A DNA stretch of 64,000 nucleotides from Trichostrongylus colubriformis (GCA_963978905.1 OZ022256.1:16369731-16433730); one strand, 5' to 3'. Counted from the first letter of the stretch, positions 1 to 11,742 are shown. Translations and numbers: made by a program. Notes: generated by a model not told the origin, from the letters alone.

Positions 1-59
1 CCAATCAGTATAACTCCAGCACCTATAAAAGTAATGGAAAAATAATCAGAGAAAACTTA

Positions 60-1420
60 TAGTTAGCCTATTCAAAATGAATCTTGGTCCTAAAGAATTT
101 CATGGATTCCTTTCCGGACTTTCCACAACTACAAATGTTGTTGATAGTTTATATGATTGGCACCTAGCCTTGAACCAGGGTAATGTGTGCGATGTGATTT
201 ATGTTGATCTTTCCAAAGCCTTTCACAATCTCTAGGTATTGGGGAGGTACTGCTGAACTGGTTCACATCGTCCTTACCGGAAAGACATATGACGATCAAA
301 GTAAATGGAAGGTTTTCCAAGCGGTATCACTGCACTAATGGCGTACCACAGGGAGCAGTCACCCTTACTCTTTCTCTTTATACCATGGAATTGCCACGAT
401 TTCTGAAATCATCTCAATTTGTCAAAGTGCAGGCTTATGCGGATGACCTCAAAATATATGGCACATATAATCAAGATAACTATGACGAGGTGCAGACGGC
501 CCTCAAGCTTGCTATCGAAAACTTGCAATCTTGAGCATCTGTCTGGGGCCTTGTAACCAACACAGATAAAACATTTGTGTTGCATTTTGATGAAGTCTTT
601 CCAAGCGAATACAGAATTAACGATGTGTGTTTAAAGCAACATAATATATCCAAAGATCTAGGGGTTCTAACTGACTCACGCCTACGGTTCTCTGATCACA
701 TAGACCGCGTCACTAAGAAAACATATTCAGCCAGCCCTTTTCTTTGTTTTTCGGAACACCCACACCACTGAACCTACTATATTAACTCGCTTGCACAAAA
801 CTTACGTATTGCCCCATCTAGGATATTGCTCTCAGATCTGGAATCCACCCCTCAAAAAACATATTCTCAAACTGGAAGAAGTTCAACAGTTATTTACGAG
901 GCTCTTGTTTTATCGAAAAACCCCTGGTTTGACTTTCATCAATTGCCCTGTTACAGGGAACGATTGAATCAATTGGGTTTGAGATTTCTAAGATACAGGA
1001 AAGTTAAGGCGGATGTACGCTTTTGCTTCGGACTACTACGCATGGAAATTAAGCTATCTCCGAGCAAGTATTGGCTGTTTATGCCATGTCATGAAAGAAC
1101 TAGTCGATTCAATCTACATTACCCTAATATTAAGAGAAAACATTATGCGCAATTGTTCAATTTCGTTCTTTACCGTTTTATCGTGGTGCAAGGTGGCTTC
1201 AACGCATACCAAGTGAAGCAGTCAACGCAAAGGTTGGTCGCATTTTTGCAAAAAAGATTAATAAAATTGATCTAATGCAGATCTCAGAGAAGAGGATTCC
1301 TGTGAACTTCCTCAAATAGTCTTTCTTCACACGACTTTATTCAGATAGCATCTATTGTGACTCAGATATGGTTCACTACAGTATCTGTGCTGAGCGACAT
1401 GTCTACGATTTGCAATTAAA
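60..1420 (+). pseudogene. CR1/jockey-like non-LTR retrotransposon RT remnant
   Basis: Decayed reverse-transcriptase region and 3' end of a LINE. Readable pieces in shifting frames are a fingers/palm stretch (DVIYVDLSKAFH near 190-230), NGVPQGAV near 345 (motif GxPQG), QAYADDLKIYG near 430 (catalytic YADD of the RT active site), NTDKTFVLHF near 560, and the CR1/jockey-type C-terminal region up to a stop near 1275. The frame breaks near 235, 360, 535 and 770, so no protein is made. The 3' UTR-like sequence to about 1420 reappears inverted at 56.4-56.6 kb, which supports the same family. The 5' part lies outside the window or is lost. The clade (CR1 versus jockey) is a judgement from the motif spacing. 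Confidence 0.8.
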
Positions 1421-2120
1421 CGAGAAACACAGTCATCTTGGAGTTGATCCGTTGCAAATTACAATTATCCGTAGTTACACACGGGTCCAACATTGATAAT
1501 AATCATATAAATCTACTAATTTACTTCTATTCGGAAAAGTATTGTTGTGACAATTCTACGAGATGGTACCTACTGGGTCCCGTCTTTCAGACTCACTCAG
1601 CGTCATTATCTCACCGGGCCAAGCTATCTTTGAGCCCTGGCACTATGTGTGGCTACAATTTATTCTGACATCGAGACATATTACATAGAAACAAAATGCA
1701 TATGCATATATAACGACTCACTAGCTTTAATTCCACAGCTCGTAAATTTTGGTATTAGGTGCTATGTGGTAATGAAGCTTCTGATTGAGCAGCTCAGCTT
1801 CCGGACACCGCCTCGAAACTACTCGATCGCCATGATGCGGTCACCAAACTTTTTTTTACAACTAACTGTAGTGGATTGAGGTGCGAGCGATTATCTGAGT
1901 GTGTCTTTCTGTTTTTGCCCATTCTGGATGTGTAGCCAGCAATGGCACCTTGTTGTAAATAAATCAATTAATGCTGTGCATGGATCTAGTATGCTTCAGT
2001 TTTTGTTTAGGTGTTGTGTTGGGTCTGTGTTTAGGTTAGTGAGATGCAACCTGCATCCGCCCTACATGATGCGGTTTTAGGCTTGGTTATCTTAGCTGGC
2101 AGTTAACTCTATTATGACTA
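1421..2120. other. no gene recognised
   Basis: Low-complexity intergenic sequence after the LINE remnant. Short frames at 1438-1668 and 1649-1879 have no recognisable motif, signal peptide or splice context. I see nothing supportable. Confidence 0.5.
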
Positions 2121-2398
2121 ACCAGTTGGCTGGCGCACACTTCTGCGCGCAATTCATCTCGATGCTGTGCAAAATGGGTTTGATAGGCCCGACCACAGTT
2201 GTGTATGGAATCGAGCGGGAATTTCCTTTCCTCTACTTACAGCTGAGCTATTGAATTGGAAAAAAGCATAGAATATGGCGTGATAATAAAGCATTTTGGT
2301 GTCAACATACTTCACTCGCTTTGCAACAAATCCATTTTGCACGTCACCGACATGAATCGCGCGCAGTAGTGTGCGCCAGCTAACTGGTTTACGTCTTC
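2121..2398. mobile_element. MITE with ACCAGTTGG terminal inverted repeats, copy 1
   Basis: The left end reads ACCAGTTGGCTGGCGCACAC and the right end is its near inverse complement, GTGTGCGCCAGCTAACTGGT, giving a 278-bp element with roughly 30-bp terminal inverted repeats. The interior has a second inverted pair around CAAAATGGGTTTG / CAAATCCATTTTGCA. There is no coding capacity. A second member of the family lies at 5229-5474. The target-site duplication is not clear, so the superfamily is left open. Confidence 0.8.
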
Positions 2399-2994
2399 AT
2401 TGGGAGTTTGGATAGTTTAGAGGTAGATAGTTTTGTATTCGATTGCATCGATGGTAACAAACGTTCACTTGCTGAGCATCCAATTCCTACACATTAATCG
2501 TATAATGGTAGATCTATATCTTGATTATCGTTGTTTATTGTCTTCGTAAACATGCTTCACTACTTGGAATTTTACATAGTCTAGCAGTCGACACCTAGTG
2601 TTGCTGCCAATACCGAATTAAAATGATTCCGAGTGAGCCGCTCGCTTTGCTATCACAAATATAGGTTGTATCATGATTATCAATGTAGATCGCAGTATCA
2701 AGCGTCATGCACCACCATTTAAAACGCTAAGCAATTCAGCGGTCGATACATCGGTCAGTGATATCAGAACCTAAACAAAATATGTTCACCCAATGGCACT
2801 GAGCGTCAGATGCTTTTGCTAAAACGGTCGTCTAGTAATAGCAAATGATGTAAAGGATTTCATCCTGTCCAATCCCTAATGGCTCCTATCAGCCACTGTA
2901 AGCCGCCATCAGTTTCACTGAGGCCCTGTACCCAACAATACCATTGAGGTCCCCGTACCCTACAATACCCATGTGAACATTTAACTGTTAGCCG
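2399..2994. other. intergenic; degenerate satellite-related sequence
   Basis: No gene is visible. From about 2860 onward, fragments such as CACTGAGG and CCCGTACCC resemble degenerate pieces of the 146-bp satellite monomer that follows. Confidence 0.4.
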
Positions 2995-4470
2995 CAAAAG
3001 CGATTCGGCTTTGGTGACATTTCCCTTCTCACAGCCCCTATCGAATGTTATAAACCATTATCACTTTGGATCACCCACTATCAATGTTCCCGCTAACCTT
3101 GCTGAACACCCATGAGTGACAGCGGTGACATTTGTCTACCCACAATTATTATCAAATCTTATCAACTATTATCGATTTGGATCACCCGCCATTGAAGTTC
3201 CTGGCCCACCCTGCTAAACATCTATGAGTGTTAGCGCCCTAGGATCAATGCGAAAAACGAAACGAATTCGACGACTCCAGCCATTTCACGCTCCTTATCG
3301 TATCTCATCAACCGTTATCAGTGCGTGTCACCCACCACTAAGGTCCCCGTCCCACCCTGCTAAACACCTATGATTGTCAGCGCTTTTGGATCAGTGCGAA
3401 AAGCGAAACGAATTTGACGACGTTTGTTTTCTCGTACTCCATAACGAATCTTATCAACCATTATCACTTTGAATCACTAACACTAAAAGTTCCCGCCCCA
3501 TCCCGCAAAACACCTATGAGTGTCAGCGTTCTGGGATCAACCTGAAATGCGAAACGGATTCGTCGACTCTAGCCATTTCATGCTCCTTATCGTATCTTAT
3601 CAACCATTATCACTTTGAATCACTAACACTAAAAGTTCCCGCCCCATCCCGCAAAACACCTATGAGTGTCAGCGTTCTGGGATCAACCTGAAATGCGAAA
3701 CGGATTCGTCGACTCTAGCCATTTCATGCTCCTTATCGTATCTTATCAACAGTTATCAATGCGGGTCACCAACCATTAATGTGCCCGCCCAATCCCGCAA
3801 AACACCTATGAGTGTCAGCGTACTGGGATCAACCCGAAAGGCGAAACGGATTCGCCGACTCTAGCCATTTCATGCTCCTTATCGTATCTTATCAACAGTT
3901 ATCAATGCGGGTCACCCACCATTAATGTTCCCGCCCAATCCCGCAAAACACCTATGAGTGTCAGCGTACTGGGATCAACCCGAAAGGCGAAACGGATTCG
4001 TCGACTCTAGCCATTTTACGCTCCTTATCGTATCTTATCAACAGTTATCAATGCGGGTCACACACCATTAATGTTCCCGCCCCATCCCGCAAAACACCTA
4101 TGAGTGTCAGCGTTCTGGGATCAACCCGAAAGGCGAAACGGATTCGTCGACTCTAGCCATTTCACGCTCCTTATCGTATCTTATCAACAGTTATCAATGC
4201 GGGTCACACACCATTAATGTTCCCGCCCCATCCCGCAAAACACCTATGAGTGTCAGCGTTCTGGGATCAACCCGAAAGGCGAAACGGATTCGTCGACTCT
4301 AGCCATTTCACGCTCCTTATCGTATCTTATCAACAGTTATCAATGCGGGTCACACACCATTAATGTTCCCGCCCCATCCCGCAAAACACCTATGAGTGTC
4401 AGAGCTCTAGGATCAAGCCGAAAGGCGAAACGACTTTGGTTACATTCGCCTTTATAGGCTCGTTATCAGT
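2995..4470 (+). repeat. 146-bp tandem satellite array
   Basis: The landmark CACCTATGAGTG or a close variant recurs at 3219, 3365, 3511, 3657, 3803, 3949, 4095, 4241 and 4387, exactly 146 bp apart each time. A degenerate unit starts about 112 bp earlier, near 3107. Each monomer holds CCCGCAAAACACC, GCGAAACGGATTCGTCGAC and TTATCGTATCTTATCAAC. Neighbours such as the 3511/3657 pair and the 4095/4241 pair are nearly identical, showing local pairwise duplication. Diverged single monomers occur elsewhere (18.2 and 45.3 kb, inverted). Confidence 0.95.
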
Positions 4471-4604
4471 GCGTATCAGCTGCTATCACTTTCGGTCCAC
4501 CACCGCCTAGGTCCCCCTATCACCCTCTATATCATTTGTAAAATTCAGCGTCCCAGCTTTACTGCGACGCGAGATATGAATTTCGTGACAGACAGACGGA
4601 CACA
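4471..4604 (-). repeat. inverted partial copy of the 4.85-5.22 kb repeat
   Basis: The run with AATTCAGCGTCCCAGC, TTTACTGCGACGCGAGATAT and GCTGCTATCACTTTC is the inverse complement of the unit that repeats three times at 4848-5225. The satellite array and the microsatellite therefore sit between or beside oppositely oriented copies of one family. Confidence 0.7.
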
Positions 4605-4634
4605 CACACACACACACACACAGACAGACATACT
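4587..4634. repeat. (GACA)n/(CA)n microsatellite
   Basis: GACA units run into an uninterrupted CA dinucleotide tract and back to GACA, ending at about 4632. It lies exactly at the junction of the inverted repeat fragment and unique sequence. Confidence 0.95.
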
Positions 4635-4847
4635 AAGCCAATTATATAGAGTAGGATTTTTCCTCGATGCCTCGTGAACAAAAATATACACCTATGAATG
4701 TGCCTAAAGGTGACTTTAATTCTGCTATATCAGTCTTTGCCACCTCATCTAGAAGAGCACATCCAATATTGTTGCCATTTGATCTTTTTAGTGGTGAGTC
4801 CGAGTGTAGCTGTTTACATGACAATCCTTTTCACAAGGAAGTGATAG

Positions 4848-5225
4848 CAACTGATAAGGGCTGATAAGGAGCCTCGAAAGGCGAATGGCGGGAAATTGAT
4901 ATCTCGCGTCGCAGTAAGCTGGGACTCTGAATTTTTAAAGCGTTATGGGTGGTGGTGAGGGGACATCAGTGGCGAGGGAAAGGAAGTGATAGCTACTGAT
5001 AAAGGCTGATAAAGAGCCTCGAAATGCAAATGACGGGAAATTGATATCTCGCGTCGCAGTGAAGCTGGGACTCTGAACTTTTAAAGCGGTATGGGGGGTG
5101 GCTGAGGGGACATAGTGAGGGAGAGGGACTGATAGCAACTGATAAGTGCTTATAAGGAGCCTCGAAATGCGAAGGACGGGAAATTGATATCTCGCATCGC
5201 AGTAAAGCTGGGATCCTAAATTTTA
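4848..5225 (+). repeat. three tandem copies of a ~144-bp repeat
   Basis: GAGCCTCGAAA occurs at 4869, 5014 and 5157 (spacings 145 and 143), each followed by GGCGGGAAATTGATATCTCG-like sequence and AAGCTGGGA. The period is close to that of the 146-bp satellite but the sequence is distinct. The third copy is cut by the MITE starting at 5229. Confidence 0.85.
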
Positions 5226-5228
5226 CAT

Positions 5229-5474
5229 ACCAGTTGGGCAGGCGCACACTACTGGCGCGTCACATATGGAAGCATGAAGAATGAGGTCGATCGATATCGA
5301 TTGATGCGGAAGGACGACATGGACGGTAACAATCATATTTCCTTTTCTCGTTTTTGCGTATTCCCTGTTTTCGCGAACCATACGAATACTGATACTGATC
5401 GATTGAGGCGATCAAGGCCAATTAGCATGCTTCCATGTGTAATGCGTGCAGTAGTGTGCGCCTGCCCAACTGGT
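5229..5474. mobile_element. MITE with ACCAGTTGG terminal inverted repeats, copy 2
   Basis: The left end ACCAGTTGGGCAGGCGCACA and right end TGTGCGCCTGCCCAACTGGT are inverse complements, and pairing continues inward through GGAAGCATG / CATGCTTCC, giving TIRs of nearly 50 bp in a 246-bp element. It is the same family as 2121-2398 and is inserted into the third copy of the 144-bp repeat. Confidence 0.85.
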
Positions 5475-5880
5475 AACGTAAACAACACCTTTTATTTTAG
5501 ACGCAGTGCGCTTCGGGTTTGCAAAGGTCGGTCTAGGGAGAAGAAACTTGGCGATAAGTGAATAACTCCCACCGTAATGCGAAAGTCCGTTCTTGCGTGA
5601 GTAGATGGTCTCACTCACCTCGGATTTCCTTTTTCCTAGGCTGACGTGAAGGTACATATACTCTTTTACGTTTTGGTTTGATATGCAAGTAAGGATTATA
5701 CATAGTGCATGCCAAATGCTATCATCAACCAAGAGTCAACTCAAAAAAACGTACAAATGCAACCAAATGCCACCAAATACTGTATAATGAGAAGAAAGTG
5801 ATTTGAAAACGAGCTCAGAATAGCGGCGAATAGAATGAATATGGGCGTGGATACGGTCACCACCCTCCTTATGTAATTAC
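5475..5880. other. no gene recognised
   Basis: Spacer before the first protease duplication unit. A 106-residue frame on the minus strand (5412-5732) overlaps the MITE end and has no motif; I do not treat it as a gene. Confidence 0.4.
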
Positions 5881-6320
5881 ACGCGATTCCACCGAGGGCT
5901 CAACTCGTGCGCCAACGTCGTTCGCCGCTCGAACCCGTGCGGAATTTCGACGTAAGGGTGCACACCCTTGTGCACGAGGCAAAGGTCAAGTATCCAGGAT
6001 TGAGCCCAAGATAATTGCGATGACGTTGAAAAAATTTCCGCAGAACGTGCCTCTCGAAGTACCATCTTTTGTGAAGCTGCTGCTTGGCGTGTTTACTGCT
6101 TTATTGGAAGGATCTCCAGAAAACTTGCAGTTTTTGCTGCGAATGATTGAAAAGCTTAACTATCCATATTTCAATTACATAATTCAATTCGGAAATTGTG
6201 TTCATGGTAATGCCTATTATCTCTCATGAGCAGAATAACATTAGTTGAAGTGGCAAATGGGGATGTGAGCTGGGGGAGGAGGAAATGAAAGCAAGTCTGT
6301 AGCTGGAATCACTGCCTCAC

Positions 6321-6613
6321 CTTCATCTCGGATTGCAATGCTTACTACCCATGAATATTCCATCGGATTGAAGCGATGTCCTCCGAATGATAGCGGTATT
6401 ACCCTCTGCATTCGGTCGTCCTTTGTTTGTGTGGGTGTGGAATAATTAAAAACTAAACAATTTTCCGTCAAAGATATCTCTTTTATGAATCCAAAGCTTA
6501 CCGAGAGAAATTCCACATGTCCAGCGAAGCTGTTGGCTTTCAAGTGGTGTAAGTTTTGCCGAATAGACGAATGGAATCAGAAGCAAAAAGATCTCGTATT
6601 CAATGAGTATCAT
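6321..6613 (-). CDS. SP-1: secreted S1 serine protease, N-terminal two exons only
   Basis: Exon 1 is 6613-6502 and exon 2 is 6452-6321. Exon 1 starts MILIEYEIFLLLIPFVYS, a good signal peptide, then KLTPLESQQLRWTCG, and ends in a phase-1 donor CTCG|GTAAGC. Exon 2 follows a TTGTTTAG acceptor and encodes a pro-region and the start of the protease fold, MQRVIPLSFGGHRFNP followed by YSWVVSIAIRDE, ending at G|GTGAGG. In this family the GG plus PW/SW-VVSI block marks the N-terminus of the mature chymotrypsin-like domain. No His, Asp, Ser or C-terminal exons are found between 1 and 6320; they may lie beyond the left edge or be lost. The two exons are open and differ from SP-2 and SP-3 mostly by substitutions. 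Confidence 0.75.
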
Positions 6614-6642
6614 CGGAAATAATCAGATTACCGCAGTTTTTC
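6614..6642 (-). promoter_or_regulatory. SP-1 5' leader with predicted 3' splice site (likely SL trans-splice acceptor)
   Basis: On the minus strand CATTTCAG ends at 6643 and is followed by a 29-nt leader to the ATG at 6613. The same acceptor-leader-ATG arrangement is found in SP-2 and SP-3. A short leader immediately behind TTTCAG is typical of nematode trans-spliced mRNAs; a 5'UTR cis-intron is the alternative. Confidence 0.5.
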
Positions 6643-9600
6643 CTGAAATGAGCAAGTATTGTTATTGGCCATATCGCGGTTTTGCTGAGCGGTTGCTCAC
6701 TTATCCGCTAGTGCACAGGGTTACGGCCCCCCATCACCCGGCTGCCGTGCCTACGGTTTTCCACGAAGACCATACTTTTCCTCCATTATGGTCGGCATAA
6801 TCCGGGGGCACAGCTGACCCTTGCCATAATATAATAAGATGTATCGGCAGCTGTGCGCATCCCCTACGACTACCCTTCAATCCCGTCTTCCCTTAATCCT
6901 TCAGGCAATCCTATTCGCGACAGGAAGTACTATGGCAACTGTATTCAATACCTCATCCATCGACTTAGTCTCATCTTCCTGCCGGAGCTCAGTTCTCACC
7001 GTACTTCATCCCCGCCAAGAGCCAAAGAAAGGATAATAGCCGTCATGCAGTAGTTGCTGCACTCTGCAGGCACCCTTTTCAGTCGCATGCTACGGTCCGC
7101 GTTCTCTAGAAAAGCGCGCGTGGGCTTATTGACTCTCAACCATGCTGACCGCAGTGCACCAGATTGTACCGCGCCTCACAGCATGCAGAGTACGAAAGAC
7201 AACTCCCGCTTTCTACAATTCGGCCTGGCTTCCTCGCAGCGGATGCCCGTTGCCCCTCTCTTTCTGAAGGAAAGAGCACTGCACCGACTAACAGAGGCAC
7301 CCTCTTTAATACAGAGCCGCAGCCTGAGGCGGGGCCATGGGCGCGGTACGCTCTGAGGAGCTGCCGCAAGCCCGTTTCGAAATGTGCCATATTCCTGACT
7401 TTCATTAAAAACACACTTTAGGTTCAAGGGTTCAACCTCAGTACTGCATATCGCTCAAAGAAGACAGGCAGGAGGAAAAAGGGTCTCCCATAGGCAGCTG
7501 TCGTAGCGTAATATGGGCGAAATTTCAGAAGTTGCAGAAGATACACCCGTTAGGGACACAATAGTCATTAGAGGGTGTGTTTATGGGGCTATAGAGCTTT
7601 CGAATACGGTCCCTTCTCTTCTCCGAGGTAGAAAGGGCTTCAGAAAAGCGGGAAAAATAAAAGAAATTCGCTCTGTAGAAGATAGTATTGAAACCGCGCT
7701 TAAAGTATGAAATAGCTAGCATTGGAGAGAAGAAGAAGAGTGCTATTAATATTTCTGTCACCTGCTTCTTGATTGCATGATAATGAATGAGCATAGTTCT
7801 GCCATTGCATGCAGTGAAGGCACGAGTGAAGCTTCTATTGAATATCGACATAGATAATATACACTTTCCTGCATAATGATACAGCCACCTGCAGATTTTC
7901 AGTTTTCGAAGGTACCAGCTTTAGCTGCATGATGTACCTCGCACGTCACATAACACTGGTGAGCTGCGGACAACACGTAAGAAACAGGACTATCTCAGCG
8001 ATGTGGTTTAGCAAATATAGGACGTACAGTATTGAGCAAAGATAGGACGTACAGTTCTGTTGACTTCACACTTATTCTGGTGAAATAATCCAGTGGTGTC
8101 ATCCTGCAGTCATAGTAATCGGAGTTCTGCGAGTGCACCCCATGATGATAAGAATCACTATCCATCCCTCTGCCCCTATCATGATAGTCTACTGAACCGT
8201 GTAGGGCTGTTTATATTAGTAAGTGCTACTACAACGATAATGTGGCCTTAGGGTGATAGTCTAGCACCATTTAGTCTCCCCATCCATTGAGCGGTCGATT
8301 TCCCCTATCATCCCCTATCAACCACCCACTTGCAGTCGGTCGTACCTAGATACCGATATATGAAGAAGATACACGAAGTCGGTGGTTTATATAATAGAGG
8401 GAAGAAGGACATACACATTCAATGCTGTTTCTCTCCTTTCCATTACTGGAGTATACAGGGGGAAGAATATTCATTACTGTTTGGTTTCTAATTACTTGAG
8501 TATGACCTTCATTACAGAGTCCAATACTCCCGGAAAGTCAATGGAACCATCTCGTTTTTTCGAAATCTCTTACAGAAATTTCTATCCGGCTCGAAGAAAG
8601 ATTAATTTAGCTTAAAAAAATCGCTGGAGTTGAACAGTCATCCGATCGCACAGAAGTGCTGTGCTGCAACGCGATAGAACCTTTCACGATAGAAGAAGGC
8701 GATGTATTTCAGGAGAAGAGTCAAGTTTTACCATGTCGGCTCAAAAACGAAATCTTCCATAAGGCTCAATATTTCAACGAAACTGTTTATTGGGTGCGCG
8801 AAGAACAAGCTATGTAGTATCTTCAGTGAAAATGAAGCAGGCTTCGTTTATGACGACAGAACATCGCAGAAACTAAGCTTATTCCGTCAAACGATGGAGC
8901 CGAATAGATTGAATCAGGATCCGCTATGCGTTCTTAAGCTGTACCCCCCTTCTTGCACTCAAATCCTGGACTGTTGATCACAAAAGATAAATCGCGGCGG
9001 CCCAGATGGCAGCTGTTCCTAAAGGCCCACCTTGAAAGGGTCAGGCTCCGTTTCCGAAATAAATCGCCAGAGGAGGAATCTCATAGCGGCTCAAAAAAAA
9101 AGTCCCAAAATTTCTGCTAGGGCCTAGAACGATTCCGATTATTGAGTCCTCATGTCTCGTGAATTTCTCTCAAAATCGACACCAACATCTTGTCTCTGTT
9201 CGAGTTGTATACGTCTGTTGATGCCATACGGAGCATTCAAACATGGCAAGGCCGTCACCGAATGGAGCTTTGGCCCCTGGCCTGCAAGCGTTCCCGTCCT
9301 TTATTTTGTGAAGGAGGGTGAAACTATAATACATGGCGCGAAGTACCAATGCCAAAAGTAGCCATTTCGAAATTGCCATCTAGTGGACCAGAAACTCACT
9401 GTAGAGCTTCTACGCTATCGGATTAGATAAGGCGATTTCTCTTGATGTATCCTTTTGTTGATAATTGTTGATAGAAGCTTTCAGTTTGCTCAGTGGCTGC
9501 GTCATTTCGCGGAATAGGGAAAAATGCATTTTCAAAAAGATGATTTTTACTGTGCTTCCAAGCTGGGCCTTCTATTGATTATCGCGTGTGAAATCGCATT

Positions 9601-9656
9601 TCTTACACTCCGTATTGGCGAGCTTTTTACGAACATTTTGGGAGGAGAACTGTGTA

Positions 9657-10915
9657 TTGGGTCAAGGAATAAGTTCCCGCGGTTTTTTTAACCCCGTTTT
9701 TCACATTGTTTCCACTATCTTTCGACGATATTTATGTATGTTTTCGATAGAGCTTTTCTGCTCTACGAAATGCTTTTATCGGTTTTTTCATTCCTTCGAC
9801 TACCTAATATTTATGAGGCTTGGAAATGAAGCAAGCTGCAGGCGAAAATTGGCGCTCTCGACACCTTATCTTCCTAGTCTACCATCGGGATCAAAAAATG
9901 CATGTGTATATGTTTTCGATAGAGCTTCTCCAGTTCCACAGAATGGTGCTACTTTTTATACAAATCGCTCAACTCTTTGCTGTTTTTAAGGCTCACAAAG
10001 GCAGTACTCGCAAAAGTATGCACTTTCGTTATCTTCTCTCCCACGCCTACCATCGAGATGGAAGAGAATATCCAGGTGAACGTTCGATAGAGCTCCTCTT
10101 GCTCTACAAGATGATACCACTCTTCTTTTGAATCTTTTCATATTTCAGTCTATAGGAATAAGTTTTCACCTGTTTTTCAACTCAAAATTGCGTTATGAAA
10201 ATGGATTTTTTTTTTGGCAGAGTTTTTTACATTATTCGATAGAGCTCTTTTCGCTCTACAAAATATTGTTCACGGTTTTTGTTCGATCGAATTTTTGACA
10301 TTTTTTAGATCATTCAAAAGTCGACGAAATCGAGCATTTTCATCACATCACTCTGCCCAAGAAATCTATTTACTTTACGCAATTTTTAGTTGAAAAACAG
10401 GTGAAAACTTATTCTTATAGGCTGAAATATGAAAAGATTCAAAAGAAGAGTGATATCATCTTGTAGAGCAAGAAGAGCTCTATCGAATGTGTACCTGGGT
10501 ATTCTCTTCCATCTCGATGGTAGGCGAGGGAGAGAAGATAACGAAAGTGCATACTTTTGCGAGTACTGCCTTTGTGAGCCTTAAAAACAGCAAAGAGTTG
10601 AGCGATATGTATAAAAAGTAGTACCATTCTGCAGAGCTGGAAAAGCTCCATCGAAATCATATACACTTGTAGTTTTTGATCCCGATGGTAGACTAGGAAG
10701 ATGAGGTGTCGAGAGCGCCAATTTTCGCCTGCAGCTTAGTTCAATTCCAAACCTCATAAATACTAGGTAGTCGAAGGAATCAAAAAGCAGATAGTATCAT
10801 TCTGTAGAGCAAAAAAAGCTCTATCGAAAACATACATAAATATCGTCGAAAGATGGTGGGAACAATGTGAGAAACGGGGTTGAAAAAAACCGCGGGAACT
10901 TATTCCTCAACCCAA
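9657..10915. mobile_element. 1.26-kb foldback-type DNA element with ~540-bp inverted arms
   Basis: The left end begins TTGGGTCAAGGAATAAGTTC and the right end closes GAACTTATTCCTCAACCCAA. Complementarity runs almost to the centre, for example GACGATATTTATGTATG at 9725 against CATACATAAATATCGTC at 10831, and GGAATAAGTTTTCACCTG at 10155 against its inverse at 10397. Only about 180 bp in the middle is poorly paired. A TA lies on each side (9655-9656 and 10916-10917), and the paralogous site near 53265 reads through without the element, so it is a genuine insertion. Each arm contains repeated short hairpins built on TCGATAGAGC...GCTCTAC. There is no transposase; open frames inside are a by-product of the palindrome. 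TA duplication points to Tc1/mariner mobilisation. Confidence 0.85.
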
Positions 10916-11742
10916 TAGAATTTGTAGGTGGCGGTATCAATATGCAGACCACTGTATATAGGGTACATCGAGGGTCGGGGATTCCTCGGCAGGTGGGGGG
11001 AGGGTCGTATTAGGCGGTGGGATGGGGGTCGTAATGGCAGAGATCAACAGTGGTCCAGGCTAGATAATAAGTGGAACGTGCCCACTGCTGAGCCTTTCAT
11101 GTGGGAAAATAAATATGACTGAATTTTAGTGATTAACACAAAACTCAGAGTAATAAAATACTTGGTAAGACTGTGCAATCGGCAAGAGTTACTGATACTG
11201 TAGAATCAAGTAGGTATTGGAAGAGGTGGTCATACGGGGATCCCGTTGATGGCTGAGGTCCTACTGAAGCTGCCATTTTGCTCTACTCGACAAAGCTTAT
11301 ATAAAGTAGCGGTCAAAAAATGTGCGGCTTCGGATTTTAACCACCATTGTGGTCGACGCTTACATTTCTCAGTCAATTTTTAGTGTCTTGGAGGCAACTG
11401 GTACTCCATGAACCAAAGTATCTCAGCTGGGTAGGGCGCAGGGTGAAAATTGAAAATGTCTGCGAGATCGAATAAGATATGTATCGATTGGAAGAAGTGT
11501 GGAAACTGCATTTTCGTGGAAATGCAGAATCTGCGTTTTGCCAGTTGTGAAATTGTAGAACACTAATTTTCAAATTTGAGCTGGTGGATCCTAGAAGATA
11601 GGACGAATGACATGAAAGAAATGACATGCCAAAAAGTTGTTTCGAGGTCGTTGAATGGAGCTTGTCTCCTACCGCCTGATTATGACGGTGTACATGAGTA
11701 CTGGTGTAAGGTGGCATGCCGTATGAATTGCAGCTACAGTCC

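Larger units (their letters stand above)
5880..11460. repeat. segmental duplication unit 1
   Basis: This stretch aligns by eye with 20.4-24.3 and 48.8-53.8 kb in the same order: SP signal/pro exons (6.3-6.6), an upstream block (6.6-7.4), a block with GTAGCGTAATATGGGCGAAA (7.5-8.3; compare 23.47 and 51.29), a block with TTTATATAATAGAGGGAAGA (8.38; compare 52.09), GAGTCCTCATGTCTCGTGA (9.14; compare 52.76), and GGTGGCGGTATCAATATGCA (10.93; compare 53.28). Apart from the SP-1 exons no convincing gene is seen; the many short frames at 7.0-7.4 kb run on both strands at once. Confidence 0.8.

Noticed and set aside
3219..4387. Nucleosome-phasing function of the 146-bp period
   Set aside because: Only a length coincidence can be seen; no independent evidence in the sequence.
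3000..5225. CRISPR-like array
   Set aside because: The repeats are head-to-tail 146/144-bp satellite monomers without unique spacers, in a eukaryotic context.
7054..7427. Overlapping 83-100 codon frames on both strands near 7.1-7.4 kb
   Set aside because: Open on both strands at once in GC-rich duplicated DNA; the paralogues at 22.7 and 50.0 kb do not keep a common frame.
9588..10666. Frames of 75-133 codons inside the foldback element
   Set aside because: The two arms encode the same peptide on opposite strands because the DNA is palindromic; no transposase motif.
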